From Streptomyces sp. JJ66 (GTDB taxonomy: Bacteria; Actinomycetota; Actinomycetes; Streptomycetales; Streptomycetaceae): a stretch of DNA of 64,000 nt. The stretch is taken from assembly GCF_019303495.1 (NCBI RefSeq), contig NZ_JAEVFI010000015.1, positions 30,434 to 94,433 on the forward strand, in the 5' to 3' direction. The notes under the pieces are model-generated. The model was not told the DNA's origin, ran no database searches, and saw only the letters and a program-made list of their open reading frames with translations. A program made the position numbers and the translations under genes. Numbering within the stretch: position 1 is the first letter of the stretch; each line of letters starts with the position of its first letter. This document shows positions 25,609 through 33,901 of this stretch, piece after piece.

Positions 25609-26370
25609 GTGACAGCCTCACCCCGACGCGCCCGGGGCGTCAGGAGTGCGGTGACGGGCACGGTCTGCGCGGCGCTTGTGGCGTTGCTCACGGCCTGCGG
25701 CGCGGACGACCCGGACGCCGGTACCAACGGGGTCGGCAAGCTGTCGGCCGCGCAGATCGAGAAGCGCGCGCGCCAGGCCGCGGACGCCGCCGAGGCCGTC
25801 CGCCTGTCCGGGACGCTCGTCAGCGACGCCCGCACCTACCGGCTCGACATGCGCCTCACCGCCGAGGGCGGCGTCGGTGAGGTCGCCGCGAAGGGCGGCA
25901 CGCGGTTCGAGCTGCTGCGGGTGCGGGAGGACCTGTACCTCAAGGCCGACGCCGAGTTCTGGGCCCACCGGGAGCAGGAGGGCGAGGAGCCCAGCAAGGC
26001 CGACCGCGAGGCCGCGGGCAAGCTCGACGGCAAGTACGTGAAGGTCCCGCCCGCCGACCCCTCCTACGCGCAGTTCAGCGCCTTCACGGAGATGGACGTG
26101 CTGCTGGACCTGGTGCTGGCGCTGGACGGTACGCGCGAGACCGGTGCGCGCGGCGAGGTGGACGGCGTCCGCACGATCCGCGTCAGCGCTGATGGCGGGC
26201 GCGGCGGGACGATGGACGTCTCCCTCGTCGGCACGCCCTACCCGCTGCGGCTCCAGCGCGCCGGGGACGCGGGCACGGTGACGATGACGAACTGGAACAC
26301 GGAGTTCTCCCTACGCCCGCCGGACGAGCAGCAGGTCGTTGACTACGGCAAGAAGATCACTGAGGACTGA
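25609..26370 (+). CDS. Lipoprotein with LolA/LprG-like fold possible
   Basis: 253 residues. The signal sequence ends in a lipobox (LLTAC, lipidated Cys at residue 30). The mature part alternates strands and short helices with repeated L-x-x-x-G patterns, compatible with a lipid-binding LolA/LprG-like half-barrel, but this is inference. GTG at 25609 follows CGGAGG. Divergent from mrp by 123 bases. Confidence 0.8.
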   Translation: MTASPRRARGVRSAVTGTVCAALVALLTACGADDPDAGTNGVGKLSAAQIEKRARQAADAAEAVRLSGTLVSDARTYRLDMRLTAEGGVGEVAAKGGTRFELLRVREDLYLKADAEFWAHREQEGEEPSKADREAAGKLDGKYVKVPPADPSYAQFSAFTEMDVLLDLVLALDGTRETGARGEVDGVRTIRVSADGGRGGTMDVSLVGTPYPLRLQRAGDAGTVTMTNWNTEFSLRPPDEQQVVDYGKKITED

Positions 26371-26540
26371 GGGCAGCGAGCTGAGGGCTGAGCTGGCATG
26401 GTCGGGTGGCTCTCGCCCCGGGTGTCGCTCCGCCTGCCAGCCCGCCCGGGTATGACCACTGCCACACGCTGTGGTGACGAGCACGGGGTACCCCTTCGTC
26501 CGGTGGACGTGACCGCACCCGAGCGCACCGGAGAGTGACG

Positions 26541-27797
26541 ATGCCCGAAGCCGCCGCTGGAGCGCAGCGCACCCAGGCCGCGGCCCAGGGCCGCATGGCC
26601 CGCACCCGGCAGTGGCTGACCCGGGCCGGGTCCCAGGGGCATGAGCGGCACACCCTGGCCCTCATCGGCAAGAGCACGCTCGCGGCCACCGTCGCGTGGG
26701 TGATCGCCCACGACGTCCTGGCCGCGCAGTCGCCTGCCTTCGCGCCGTTCTCGGCGGTGCTGATCATGCAGGTCACGGTCTACCAGTCACTGCTCCAGGC
26801 GCTGCGCTACGTCGGCGCGGTCGTGGTGGGTGTGGGCCTGCAGGGCGTGCTGGGCTTCCTCGCCGGTCCGCATCTGCTCACCTTCGTGCTGGTGGCGGTG
26901 GCCGCACTGCTCATCGGACGGTGGCGGCCGCTGGGCTCCCAGGGGTCCCAGGTCGCCACGGCGGCCTTCTTCGCCTACTCGATCTACGTCGCGGCTGGCA
27001 GCGAGAGCGAGCGATGGACCCAGCTCGGGCACATCATCGTCCTGGTGCTCATCGGCTGCGGCGTCGGAGTGCTGGTGAACACGCTGATCCTGCCTCCCAT
27101 GCGCTACCGCAGCGCCGAGCACGGCATCCACACCCTCGCCCACTCCCTGTGCAACCTGATCGGCGACATGTACCCGGCGCTGCGCGAGGGGAAGCTGGAC
27201 GAGGAACGCACCCGGCACTGGCGGCAGCGCGCCTCCCAGCTGGGCTCGATCGTGCAGCAGGCCCAGTCCGCCGTGCACACCGCCTGGGAGAGCACCTTCT
27301 ACAACCCCCGCCGCTTCCTGCGGCGCCGCTACCGGCGCCGCACCTCGTTCGCCGGGTACCAGGCGGTCGTGGACGCCCTCGAACGCGTCTCCTACCAGGT
27401 GGCGTCCATGACGCGCAGCCTCGACCAGTGGTCCGCCGCCGACGGCAGCCGGGGGTACCGCGACTTCACCCGCGCCTACGGCGACTTCCTGGCCGCCCTG
27501 GCCCGCGTCGGCGAGCTGCTCAGCCAGATCGACGAGGACCACCTGGCGGAGCAGGCCCAGCAGCTGTGCGAGGCCGCCGGGGAAGCCCAGGAGTGCCGCG
27601 ACCGGCTGGAAGACGGCGCGCGGGACAGCGATCTGCCGCTCAGCGACCCGGCCCAGCCGTACGGCGTCCTCCTGGCCGAGGCGACCCGGCTGATGGACGA
27701 GTTCCAGTACACCTGCGATGTCCTCCACAACGGCGTGGACACCGCCGCGTCCCCGGCCGCAGAGCGCACCACCGGGGCGTCCCGGCGTGAGTCCTAG
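26541..27797 (+). CDS. FUSC/aromatic acid exporter family membrane protein
   Basis: 418 residues. Six membrane helices occupy about residues 40-190, beginning with LALIGKSTLAATVAWVIAHD and ending at an LPPMRYRSA junction, followed by a long helical cytoplasmic domain (about 195-400). This layout matches the FUSC/ArAE family thought to export aromatic or other acids. ATG at 26541 has CGGAGA 7 bases upstream; GTG at 26535 is too close to it. The 3' end overlaps the convergent gene by 4 bases. Confidence 0.85.
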   Translation: MPEAAAGAQRTQAAAQGRMARTRQWLTRAGSQGHERHTLALIGKSTLAATVAWVIAHDVLAAQSPAFAPFSAVLIMQVTVYQSLLQALRYVGAVVVGVGLQGVLGFLAGPHLLTFVLVAVAALLIGRWRPLGSQGSQVATAAFFAYSIYVAAGSESERWTQLGHIIVLVLIGCGVGVLVNTLILPPMRYRSAEHGIHTLAHSLCNLIGDMYPALREGKLDEERTRHWRQRASQLGSIVQQAQSAVHTAWESTFYNPRRFLRRRYRRRTSFAGYQAVVDALERVSYQVASMTRSLDQWSAADGSRGYRDFTRAYGDFLAALARVGELLSQIDEDHLAEQAQQLCEAAGEAQECRDRLEDGARDSDLPLSDPAQPYGVLLAEATRLMDEFQYTCDVLHNGVDTAASPAAERTTGASRRES

Positions 27798-28339
27798 CCG
27801 GTGCGGCGGCGGCCCAGCAGACGGGGGAGCGCGGCCGGGATGGGGCGGCGAGTGGTGGCCGGGGTGGCCAGGGGCACCGCCGCCGTGGAGGAGTCGGGCA
27901 TCGCGCCGGGGCGTTGCAGCGGGGCGCCGTCGGGGACCAGGCGCAGCACGCGGCACTCGGCGGCCCACCGCTCCAGCACCTGGTCGAAGTCGGGGGCGTT
28001 CAGGCGCTTGCCCTTGAGTTCCCCGGCCGTGGCACTCCAGGCTTCCGTGCCCGGTTCCAGCACGCTGACCCGGGCTGGGAAGACGACGAGGCGGCCGCCC
28101 TTGTCCTTGCTGCGGACGCTGACCGTCGCGGCGGCTCCGTCCGCCAGGGCGAGCCCGTCCAGCGGTTGTTCCCCCGGGCCGCCGCCGACCACGCACACCG
28201 CGCCCTCGTGCCACACGTGCCACAGCGCACGCGCCGGGCCCTGTGGGCCGCGCACCCACACCAGGGCGGACTTCTTCGCGGCCTCTTCGACGAGGGCCCG
28301 CTCGAAGCGGGCACTGGCGGCGGAGGCGGCGTCGGTCAT
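27794..28339 (-). CDS. Conserved hypothetical protein
   Basis: 181 residues, soluble. An N-terminal domain (about 1-125) mixes strands and helices with WVRGPQGPARALWHVWHEGA, which loosely recalls flavin-binding split barrels, but I would not assign it. The C-terminal 50 residues are Pro/Arg-rich and disordered. TAAGGT ends 6 bases before the ATG with no Shine-Dalgarno: a likely leaderless gene. Confidence 0.72.
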   Translation of the reverse strand: MTDAASAASARFERALVEEAAKKSALVWVRGPQGPARALWHVWHEGAVCVVGGGPGEQPLDGLALADGAAATVSVRSKDKGGRLVVFPARVSVLEPGTEAWSATAGELKGKRLNAPDFDQVLERWAAECRVLRLVPDGAPLQRPGAMPDSSTAAVPLATPATTRRPIPAALPRLLGRRRTG

Positions 28340-28498
28340 GGGGCGACCTTACCGCGCGGCGCCGGGTCAGCAGCGTGGCTCCTGCTTGCCCCTTACCCTG
28401 GGCGGGTCGGGCGCGTCGTCGCGTGGGCGTCAGGCCCGTTCTCACGTGGCCGAGCGGGTCGAGGGCCACGGGCAAGGACCGGAAAGGGGTGGGGGAGC

Positions 28499-29398
28499 GT
28501 GGTGGTGCGTGGGCACGGGGCGGACCTGTTCCTGCTGGCCGTGGCGGTGTCGGGCATCTCGCTGTCCGCCCCGCTGATCGCGGCCACCGCAGCGCCCGCG
28601 CTGGCCATCGCCTTCTGGCGCAACGCGATGGCCGCGGGCGTCCTCACCCCGCTCGCGCTGTGGCGGCACCGGGCCGAGCTGCGCGGGATGAGCCGCCGGA
28701 ACGTGGCCCTGGCGGGCGCGGCCGGGATGCTGCTGGCGCTGCACTTCGGGCTGTGGCTGCCGAGCCTGCACCTGACGTCGGTGGCCTCCTCCACCGCGCT
28801 GGTCACCACCACACCGATCTGGACGACGCTGCTGCTGCGCCTGCGCGGCCACCGGCAGCCCCGTGCGGTGTGGGCGGGCACGGCGGTGGCGTTCTGCGGG
28901 GTGCTGCTGCTCACCGGCGTGGACCTCGCGCTGTCCCCGCGCGCCCTGGCCGGGGACGCGCTCGCGCTCGCGGGCGGCATGGCGGCGGCGGGCTACGTGC
29001 TGCTGGGCGCGCGGGTGCGGCAGGCGGTGTCCACCACCGCCTACACCTTCGTCTGCTACACCACCACCGCCGTGGTGCTGCTGGCGGTGTGCCTGGTGGC
29101 GGGCGCGGACCTGGGCGCCCGGTACAGCGGCGAGACCTGGCTGAAACTCGCCGTCCTCACCCTCGCCGCGCAGCTGCTCGGGCACAGCCTGCTCAACCGT
29201 GTGGTGCGGGGGCTGGGGCCGTCGGTGACGTCCACGGCGATCCTGCTGGAGACCCCGGGCGCGGCGCTCATCGCGGCCCTGTGGCTCGGCCAGACGCCGC
29301 CCGCCGCCGCCTACCCGGCGCTCGCGGTGATCCTGGCCGGGCTGCTGCTCGTGCTGCGCGCACCCGTGGCCGCCCGGCCCCCGGTGCCCGAGGCGTGA
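28499..29398 (+). CDS. EamA-family (DMT superfamily) transporter
   Basis: 299 residues with about ten membrane helices in two EamA repeats; the second begins near residue 145 (AGDALALAGGMAAAGYVLLG). The pattern VASSTALVTTTPIWTTLL in the first repeat and STAILLETPGAALIAALWLG in the second are typical of drug/metabolite exporters. The substrate is unknown. The start is one of three adjacent GTG codons at 28499-28507 after a G-rich Shine-Dalgarno. Confidence 0.87.
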   Translation: MVVRGHGADLFLLAVAVSGISLSAPLIAATAAPALAIAFWRNAMAAGVLTPLALWRHRAELRGMSRRNVALAGAAGMLLALHFGLWLPSLHLTSVASSTALVTTTPIWTTLLLRLRGHRQPRAVWAGTAVAFCGVLLLTGVDLALSPRALAGDALALAGGMAAAGYVLLGARVRQAVSTTAYTFVCYTTTAVVLLAVCLVAGADLGARYSGETWLKLAVLTLAAQLLGHSLLNRVVRGLGPSVTSTAILLETPGAALIAALWLGQTPPAAAYPALAVILAGLLLVLRAPVAARPPVPEA

Positions 29399-29426
29399 GG
29401 GGCGCCCGGCCTCTTGCCCTGGCCGG

Positions 29427-30560
29427 CTACAGCCAGCCGTTGCGCTTGAAGCCGCGGTGGATACCGGCGCAGATGCCGAAGATCACCAGCATGACCAGGG
29501 GGTAGCCGTACTTCCAGTCCGTCTCGGGCATGTACGAGAAGTTCATGCCGTACACCCCGGCGATCATCGTCGGCACCGCGAAGATCGCCGCCCACGCGGT
29601 GATCTTCCGCATGTCCTCGTTCTGCGCGACGGTGGCCTGCGCGAGGTTGGCCTGGAGGATGGAGTTGAGCAGGTCGTCGAAGGAGAGCACCTGCTCGTTG
29701 ACGCGGGCGAGGTGGTCGGCGACGTCGCGGAAGTACTTCTGGATGTCCGGGTCGATGACCCGCATCGGCCGCTCGCTGAGCTGCTGCATCGGCCGCAGTA
29801 GCGGGGAGACGGCCCGTTTGAAGCCCAGCACCTCGCGCTTGAGCTGGTAGATGCGCCCGGCCTCGCCGCCGCCGCGCACCGGGGAACGGCCCGTGCTCTG
29901 CTGCGAGAAGACGTCAATCTCGACGTCGTCGATGTCGTCCTGGACGGCGTCGGCGACCGCGAGGTAGCCGTCCACGGCGTGGTCGGCGATGGCGTGCAGC
30001 ACCGCCGAGGGGCCCTTGGCCAGCAGCTGGGGGTCCTCCTCCAGCCGGTGCCGCAGGCCGCGCAGCGAACCCCGGGCGCCGTGCCGGACGGTGATGATGT
30101 AGTCGGCGCCGGTGAAGCACATCACCTCGCCGGTCTCCACCACCTGGCTGCCCGCCGAGCGGTCGGCGTGCGCGCGGTAGTGAATGGTCTTGATCACCGT
30201 GAACAGCGAGTCGTCGTAGCGCTCCAGCTTTGGCCGCTGGTGGGCGTGCACGGCGTCCTCCACCGCCAGCGGATGCAGCCCGAACGCCTCGGCGATGCCC
30301 GCGAACTCCTCCTGCGTCGGCTCGTGCAGCCCGATCCACACGAACCCCTCGCCGCTCTCGGGCTCCCGGACCGCCGCCAGCGCCTCGCGCGGCCCCAGCG
30401 ACCCGGTGACGCGGCGGCCCTCGCGGTAGACGCCGCAGTCCACCACCGCGCTGGACGCCACGGACGTCAGGGCGGCCTCGTAGCGTCCGGTGGCCAGGTG
30501 GCGGCGGAACGGACGGCGGGCGGGCCGGACGGCGGCGCGCAGATCGCGGATCATCGACAT
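29427..30560 (-). CDS. corA: CorA-type magnesium/cobalt channel
   Basis: 377 residues. A cytoplasmic funnel domain (about 45-310) is followed by two C-terminal helices, with the selectivity motif YGMNF at the end of the first, then MPETDWKYGYP in the loop. CorA forms a pentameric Mg2+ channel. ATG at 30560 follows GAGGAG. The gene has a long, structured 5' region with a leader ORF and a terminator-like hairpin (listed separately), suggesting regulated elongation. Located near mrp as in mycobacteria. Confidence 0.94.
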   Translation of the reverse strand: MSMIRDLRAAVRPARRPFRRHLATGRYEAALTSVASSAVVDCGVYREGRRVTGSLGPREALAAVREPESGEGFVWIGLHEPTQEEFAGIAEAFGLHPLAVEDAVHAHQRPKLERYDDSLFTVIKTIHYRAHADRSAGSQVVETGEVMCFTGADYIITVRHGARGSLRGLRHRLEEDPQLLAKGPSAVLHAIADHAVDGYLAVADAVQDDIDDVEIDVFSQQSTGRSPVRGGGEAGRIYQLKREVLGFKRAVSPLLRPMQQLSERPMRVIDPDIQKYFRDVADHLARVNEQVLSFDDLLNSILQANLAQATVAQNEDMRKITAWAAIFAVPTMIAGVYGMNFSYMPETDWKYGYPLVMLVIFGICAGIHRGFKRNGWL

Positions 30561-30643
30561 GCTGGGCTCCTCGCGGGGGTCACGCGGAATGAGCCGCCAG
30601 CGGCATGGGTGCGGACAGGCGCCGGGCACGGGAGGACCAGGCC

Positions 30644-30668
30644 AAAAACGGCGGACGCGGGACGCCGT
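30644..30668 (-). terminator. Terminator-like attenuator hairpin in the corA leader
   Basis: On the minus strand ACGGCG (30668-30663) pairs with CGCCGT (30653-30648) around a 9-base loop, followed by a run of T to 30644. It lies 84 bases after the leader ORF stop and about 84 bases before corA. A U run is rare in this genome, which makes it stand out. GGCC arms on both sides could extend or compete with the stem. Confidence 0.6.
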
Positions 30669-30751
30669 CGGCCGCGCGCGGTAACGGGCGTGTCGCGCGG
30701 GGCGGGGTCTGCGGTGGTGCCTGGCCGGTGGGAGAGTGCGGGGCGTCGTCC

Positions 30752-30811
30752 TCAGCAGGGCCGCTGCCGGAGGGGAGACGGGCTGCTACTGCACGGTCGA
30801 CTGGGATCCAT
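30752..30811 (-). CDS. Putative 19-residue corA leader peptide
   Basis: A short ORF, MDPSRPCSSSPSPLRQRPC, starts at an ATG 7 bases after AAGGAGGTG (30827-30819), a 9-base perfect match to the 16S rRNA tail and the strongest such site I noticed in the window. It has five prolines, two cysteines and an N-terminal D-P. It resembles in design, not sequence, the proline-rich leader peptides of enterobacterial Mg2+ transporter genes (mgtL). It lies 191 bases before corA. Translation is inferred. Confidence 0.55.
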   Translation of the reverse strand: MDPSRPCSSSPSPLRQRPC

Positions 30812-30861
30812 GTCCGCCCACCTCCTTCGGCCAGCCCCCGTGGGGGAAGCTCGGTTCGTGC

Positions 30862-30880
30862 CCTTGACAGTCGGTCAAGG
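30862..30880. promoter_or_regulatory. Palindrome CCTTGAC-N5-GTCAAGG between corA leader and SUFU-like gene
   Basis: Perfect 7-base arms at 30862-30868 and 30874-30880. It contains TTGACA on the + strand and TTGACC on the minus strand, so it could be a -35 element, an operator, or both, for the divergent transcripts. It is 35 bases upstream of the leader peptide Shine-Dalgarno. Confidence 0.5.
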
Positions 30881-30968
30881 CTAGCACTCACGATGCGAAC
30901 CGCCGCCCACGCAGGGGTGAAATCCGGCGTCTCTTTGCCCAATTCATACGCGCCCTAAACTCCGGGGC

Positions 30969-31595
30969 ATGACTGATGTGCGGGAACGGGTGGAGGAGCG
31001 GCTGCGTGGCGCGCTCGGCGAACCGGACGCCAGGGCGGCGGTGACCTTCCTGGGCACCGACCGCATCGAGGTGCTGCGGTTCCCCGAACCCGGCACCGCG
31101 CCCGGCCCCGGAGGCGACGAGCCGAGCGGGCCCCTGGTGCGGTACGCCACGCTCGGCATGTCCGCCGCGCCGATGACCGACCCCACGGCCGCGATCGCCG
31201 ACCCCGAGCGCGGCCCGCGCGCCGAACTGCTGCTGACGGTGCGCGCCGGGCTCGCCGACACCGACCGGGTGCTCCGGCCGCTGGCGGTGCTCGCCGCCTC
31301 GCCGCAGGTCGAGGGCGTCGTCGTCGCCCCGGGGGCCTCGCTCGACGTCGGCGAACCGCTGTGGCCCGGCGCCCCGTTCACCTCCGTTCTCGTCGGCGAG
31401 CCCGGCGGCCTGGTCGCGGACCTGGAGCTGCCCGCCCCGCGCGAGCCGGTGCGCTTCCTGCCGCTGCTGCCCATGACGCCGACCGAGGCCGCGTGGAAGC
31501 GGGTGCACGGCGCGCAGGCGCTGCACGAGCGCTGGCTCGCCCACGGCACGGACGTGCGCGACCCGCAGCGCACGGCGGTACCCCTGAGTGGGTGA
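30969..31595 (+). CDS. Suppressor-of-fused (SUFU) domain protein
   Basis: 208 residues, cytosolic. The SUFU-type domain ends with the family's landmark LPLLPMTPTEAAWKRVHGAQA near residues 160-180. Bacterial SUFU proteins are often linked to immunity or toxin systems, but in Streptomyces this stand-alone copy is of unknown role. TAAACT ends 8 bases before the ATG and there is no Shine-Dalgarno, so it may be leaderless. Confidence 0.82.
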   Translation: MTDVRERVEERLRGALGEPDARAAVTFLGTDRIEVLRFPEPGTAPGPGGDEPSGPLVRYATLGMSAAPMTDPTAAIADPERGPRAELLLTVRAGLADTDRVLRPLAVLAASPQVEGVVVAPGASLDVGEPLWPGAPFTSVLVGEPGGLVADLELPAPREPVRFLPLLPMTPTEAAWKRVHGAQALHERWLAHGTDVRDPQRTAVPLSG

Positions 31596-31632
31596 CCGTC
31601 CTTGACGAAGCAGGCCCCAGGGAGCACCGTGG

Positions 31633-32277
31633 ATGCCCATGAGGGGCGAACCCAGTTGCCCGAAGTGCGGTGGCAGGGTCAGGGCGCCCGGCCTCTTCTC
31701 CGACACCTGGCAGTGCGACGTGCACGGCAGCGTGCACCCGCTCCAGCCGGTGATTCCGCCGAGCGTGGACGCCCTCGCGGTGGTGCTGGGGCGCACCCAG
31801 GTACCGGTGTGGATGCCGTGGCCCCTCCCTGTCGGCTGGCTGTTCACCGGCGTCGCCTGCGCCGGGGATGACCGCAGCGGGGGCCGCGCCACCGCCATCG
31901 CCTGCTCCGGTCCCAGCCCGCTGGGCGGGCCCGGCGAGCTGCTGCTGATCGCCGAGGAACTGGGGGTAGGGCTCGGCTCCCGGTTCGCCGGGATCGACGG
32001 GCCGGACCCGGGCCCCCACCTGGACATCTCCGGCCGCCCCGAGGCCAAGGTGCTGGCCGCCGGGCGCCCCACCCCGCTGTGGCACGTCGCCGGCGCCCCC
32101 GAGGACCGGGCCGTCTTCGCCGGCGAGGCGCGCGGGATGTGGCTGTGGGCCATCACCTGGCCCGGCCGCTCCGGCATGCTCCTCTACGACGAGCTGGTGC
32201 TCACCGACCTGCGGGACGCGGGCGCCGAGGTGGACCTGGTGCCGTGCGGGGCGCTGTCCCCCCGGCTGCTGAGCTGA
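31633..32277 (+). CDS. DUF6758-like protein with N-terminal zinc ribbon
   Basis: 214 residues. A zinc-ribbon-like segment CPKCGGRVRAPGLFSDTWQC (about 9-28) is followed by a conserved actinobacterial domain with WMPWPLPVGWLFTGVA and LWAITWPGRSG. Function unknown. ATG at 31633 is favoured over 31639 by GGGAG 8 bases upstream. It follows the SUFU-like gene by 37 bases and is probably co-transcribed. Confidence 0.8.
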   Translation: MPMRGEPSCPKCGGRVRAPGLFSDTWQCDVHGSVHPLQPVIPPSVDALAVVLGRTQVPVWMPWPLPVGWLFTGVACAGDDRSGGRATAIACSGPSPLGGPGELLLIAEELGVGLGSRFAGIDGPDPGPHLDISGRPEAKVLAAGRPTPLWHVAGAPEDRAVFAGEARGMWLWAITWPGRSGMLLYDELVLTDLRDAGAEVDLVPCGALSPRLLS

Positions 32278-32408
32278 CGCACCGGGGCCGCCGCCGGGGT
32301 GCGCCTGCCGTGGGGTGGCCGGAACCACACCCACCGGCGGCCGCCACGGGCCGGGGCCGTCGCTAGACTGGGCCGGTCCCGGAGTGTGTCGAGTGCTGGA
32401 GTGTGGCG

Positions 32409-33254
32409 GTGCGCATCGATCTGCACACGCACTCCACCGCGTCCGACGGCACCGACACCCCCGCCGAGCTGGTCCGGGGCGCCGCCGCGGCGGGGCTGGA
32501 CGTCGTCGCCCTCACCGACCACGACACCGTGGCCGGGCACGCCGAGGCCATCGCCGCGCTGCCCGCCGGGCTGACGCTGGTCACCGGGGCCGAACTCTCC
32601 TGCCGACTGGACGGGGTGAGCCTGCACCTGCTGGCCTACCTCTTCGACCCGCAGGAGCCACAGCTGGCCCGGGAACGCGAGCTGGTCCGCGACGACCGGG
32701 TGCCTCGGGCGCGGGCGATGGTCGCCAGGCTCCGGGAGCTGGGCGTACCGGTCACCTGGGAGCGGGTCGCCGCCATCGCCGGGGACGGCGCCGTGGGCCG
32801 CCCGCACATCGCCACCGCCATGGTCGAACTCGGCGTGGTGCCCGACGTCTCCGCCGCGTTCACCGACCAGTGGCTCGCGAACGACGGCCGCGCCTACGTC
32901 GAGAAGCACGAGCTGGACCCGTTCGAGGCCGTGCGGCTGGTCAAGGGCGCCGGGGGCGTCGCCGTCTTCGCGCACCCGATGGCCGTCAAACGCGGCCAGT
33001 GCGTGCCCGAGTCCGCCATCGCCGAGCTGGCCGCCGCCGGGCTCGACGGCATCGAGGCCGACCACATGGACCACGACCCGGCCACCCGCGCCCGCCTGCA
33101 CGGGCTCGCCGCCGACCTCGGCCTGCTGGCCACCGGCTCCAGCGACTACCACGGCAGCCGCAAGACCTGCGCCCTGGGCGAGCACCTCACCGCCCCGGAC
33201 GTCTACGCCGAGATCGCCGCGCGCGGCTCCGGCGCCCAGCCCGTCACGGGCTGA
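32409..33254 (+). CDS. PHP-domain phosphoesterase
   Basis: 281 residues of PHP fold. Metal-binding motifs are DLHTHSTASDG (near residue 3), LTDHDT (near 38), the Glu in TGAELSC, AHPMA and SSDYHG near the end. The family includes 3',5'-nucleotide bisphosphate and RNA phosphatases; the substrate is not fixed by sequence. GTG at 32409 lies 9 bases after GGAG; an earlier GTG at 32403 is too close to it. Confidence 0.9.
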   Translation: MRIDLHTHSTASDGTDTPAELVRGAAAAGLDVVALTDHDTVAGHAEAIAALPAGLTLVTGAELSCRLDGVSLHLLAYLFDPQEPQLARERELVRDDRVPRARAMVARLRELGVPVTWERVAAIAGDGAVGRPHIATAMVELGVVPDVSAAFTDQWLANDGRAYVEKHELDPFEAVRLVKGAGGVAVFAHPMAVKRGQCVPESAIAELAAAGLDGIEADHMDHDPATRARLHGLAADLGLLATGSSDYHGSRKTCALGEHLTAPDVYAEIAARGSGAQPVTG

Positions 33255-33298
33255 CCCCGGCCGCCCCTGTCCTTCCACCACGCACGCAAGGCATCACC

Positions 33299-33901
33299 GT
33301 GTTCGACGCCGCCGTCTTCGGATCGCTGTTCCTCACCCTGTTCGTCATCATGGACCCGCCCGGCATCACGCCGATCTTCCTGGCGCTCACCTCCGGCCGC
33401 CCGGTGAAGGTGCAGCGCCGCATGGCCTGGCAGGCCGCACTCGTCGCCTTCGGCGTCATCACCGTGTTCGGCCTGTTCGGGCAGCAGATCCTCGGCTATC
33501 TGCACGTCTCCACGCCCGCGCTGATGATCGCGGGCGGTCTGCTGCTGCTCCTGGTCGCCCTCGACCTGCTCACCGGCAAGACCGACGAGCCGAAGCAGAC
33601 CAAGGAGGTCAACGTCGCCCTGGTGCCGCTGGGCATGCCGCTGCTGGCCGGGCCCGGCGCGATCGTCTCGGTGATCCTCGCCGTGCAGCGCGCCGACGGC
33701 GTCACCGGACAGGTCAGCGTGTGGCTGGCCATCGCGGCCATGCACGTCGTCCTGTGGCTGACGATGCGGTACTCGCTGGGGATCGTGCGGATCATCAAGG
33801 AAGGCGGCGTGGTGCTGGTGACCCGGCTGTCCGGCATGCTGCTGTCGGCCATCGCCGTCCAGCAGATCGCGAACGGCGTCACCCAGTTCATCCAGGGCTG
33901 A
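33299..33901 (+). CDS. MarC/NAAT-family integral membrane protein
   Basis: 200 residues, six membrane helices. MarC features are FVIMDPPGITPIFLALT near residue 15, PLGMPLLAGPGAIVSVI near 105 and the final LSGMLLSAIAVQQIANGV. Its transport role is unproven. GTG at 33299, 44 bases after the PHP gene, suggests one operon. The stop codon lies inside an 18-bp tandem duplication that the convergent gene shares. Confidence 0.88.
   Translation: MFDAAVFGSLFLTLFVIMDPPGITPIFLALTSGRPVKVQRRMAWQAALVAFGVITVFGLFGQQILGYLHVSTPALMIAGGLLLLLVALDLLTGKTDEPKQTKEVNVALVPLGMPLLAGPGAIVSVILAVQRADGVTGQVSVWLAIAAMHVVLWLTMRYSLGIVRIIKEGGVVLVTRLSGMLLSAIAVQQIANGVTQFIQG

Noticed and set aside
30580..30942. 120-codon frame on the minus strand across the corA leader
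   Set aside because: It has no Shine-Dalgarno at its start, poor coding bias, and overlaps the much better supported short leader ORF in another frame; treated as a GC-rich shadow.
30561..30968. Mg2+-sensing M-box (ykoK) riboswitch upstream of corA
   Set aside because: I looked for the conserved M-box core and could not find it; the visible elements are a leader ORF and a single terminator-like hairpin.
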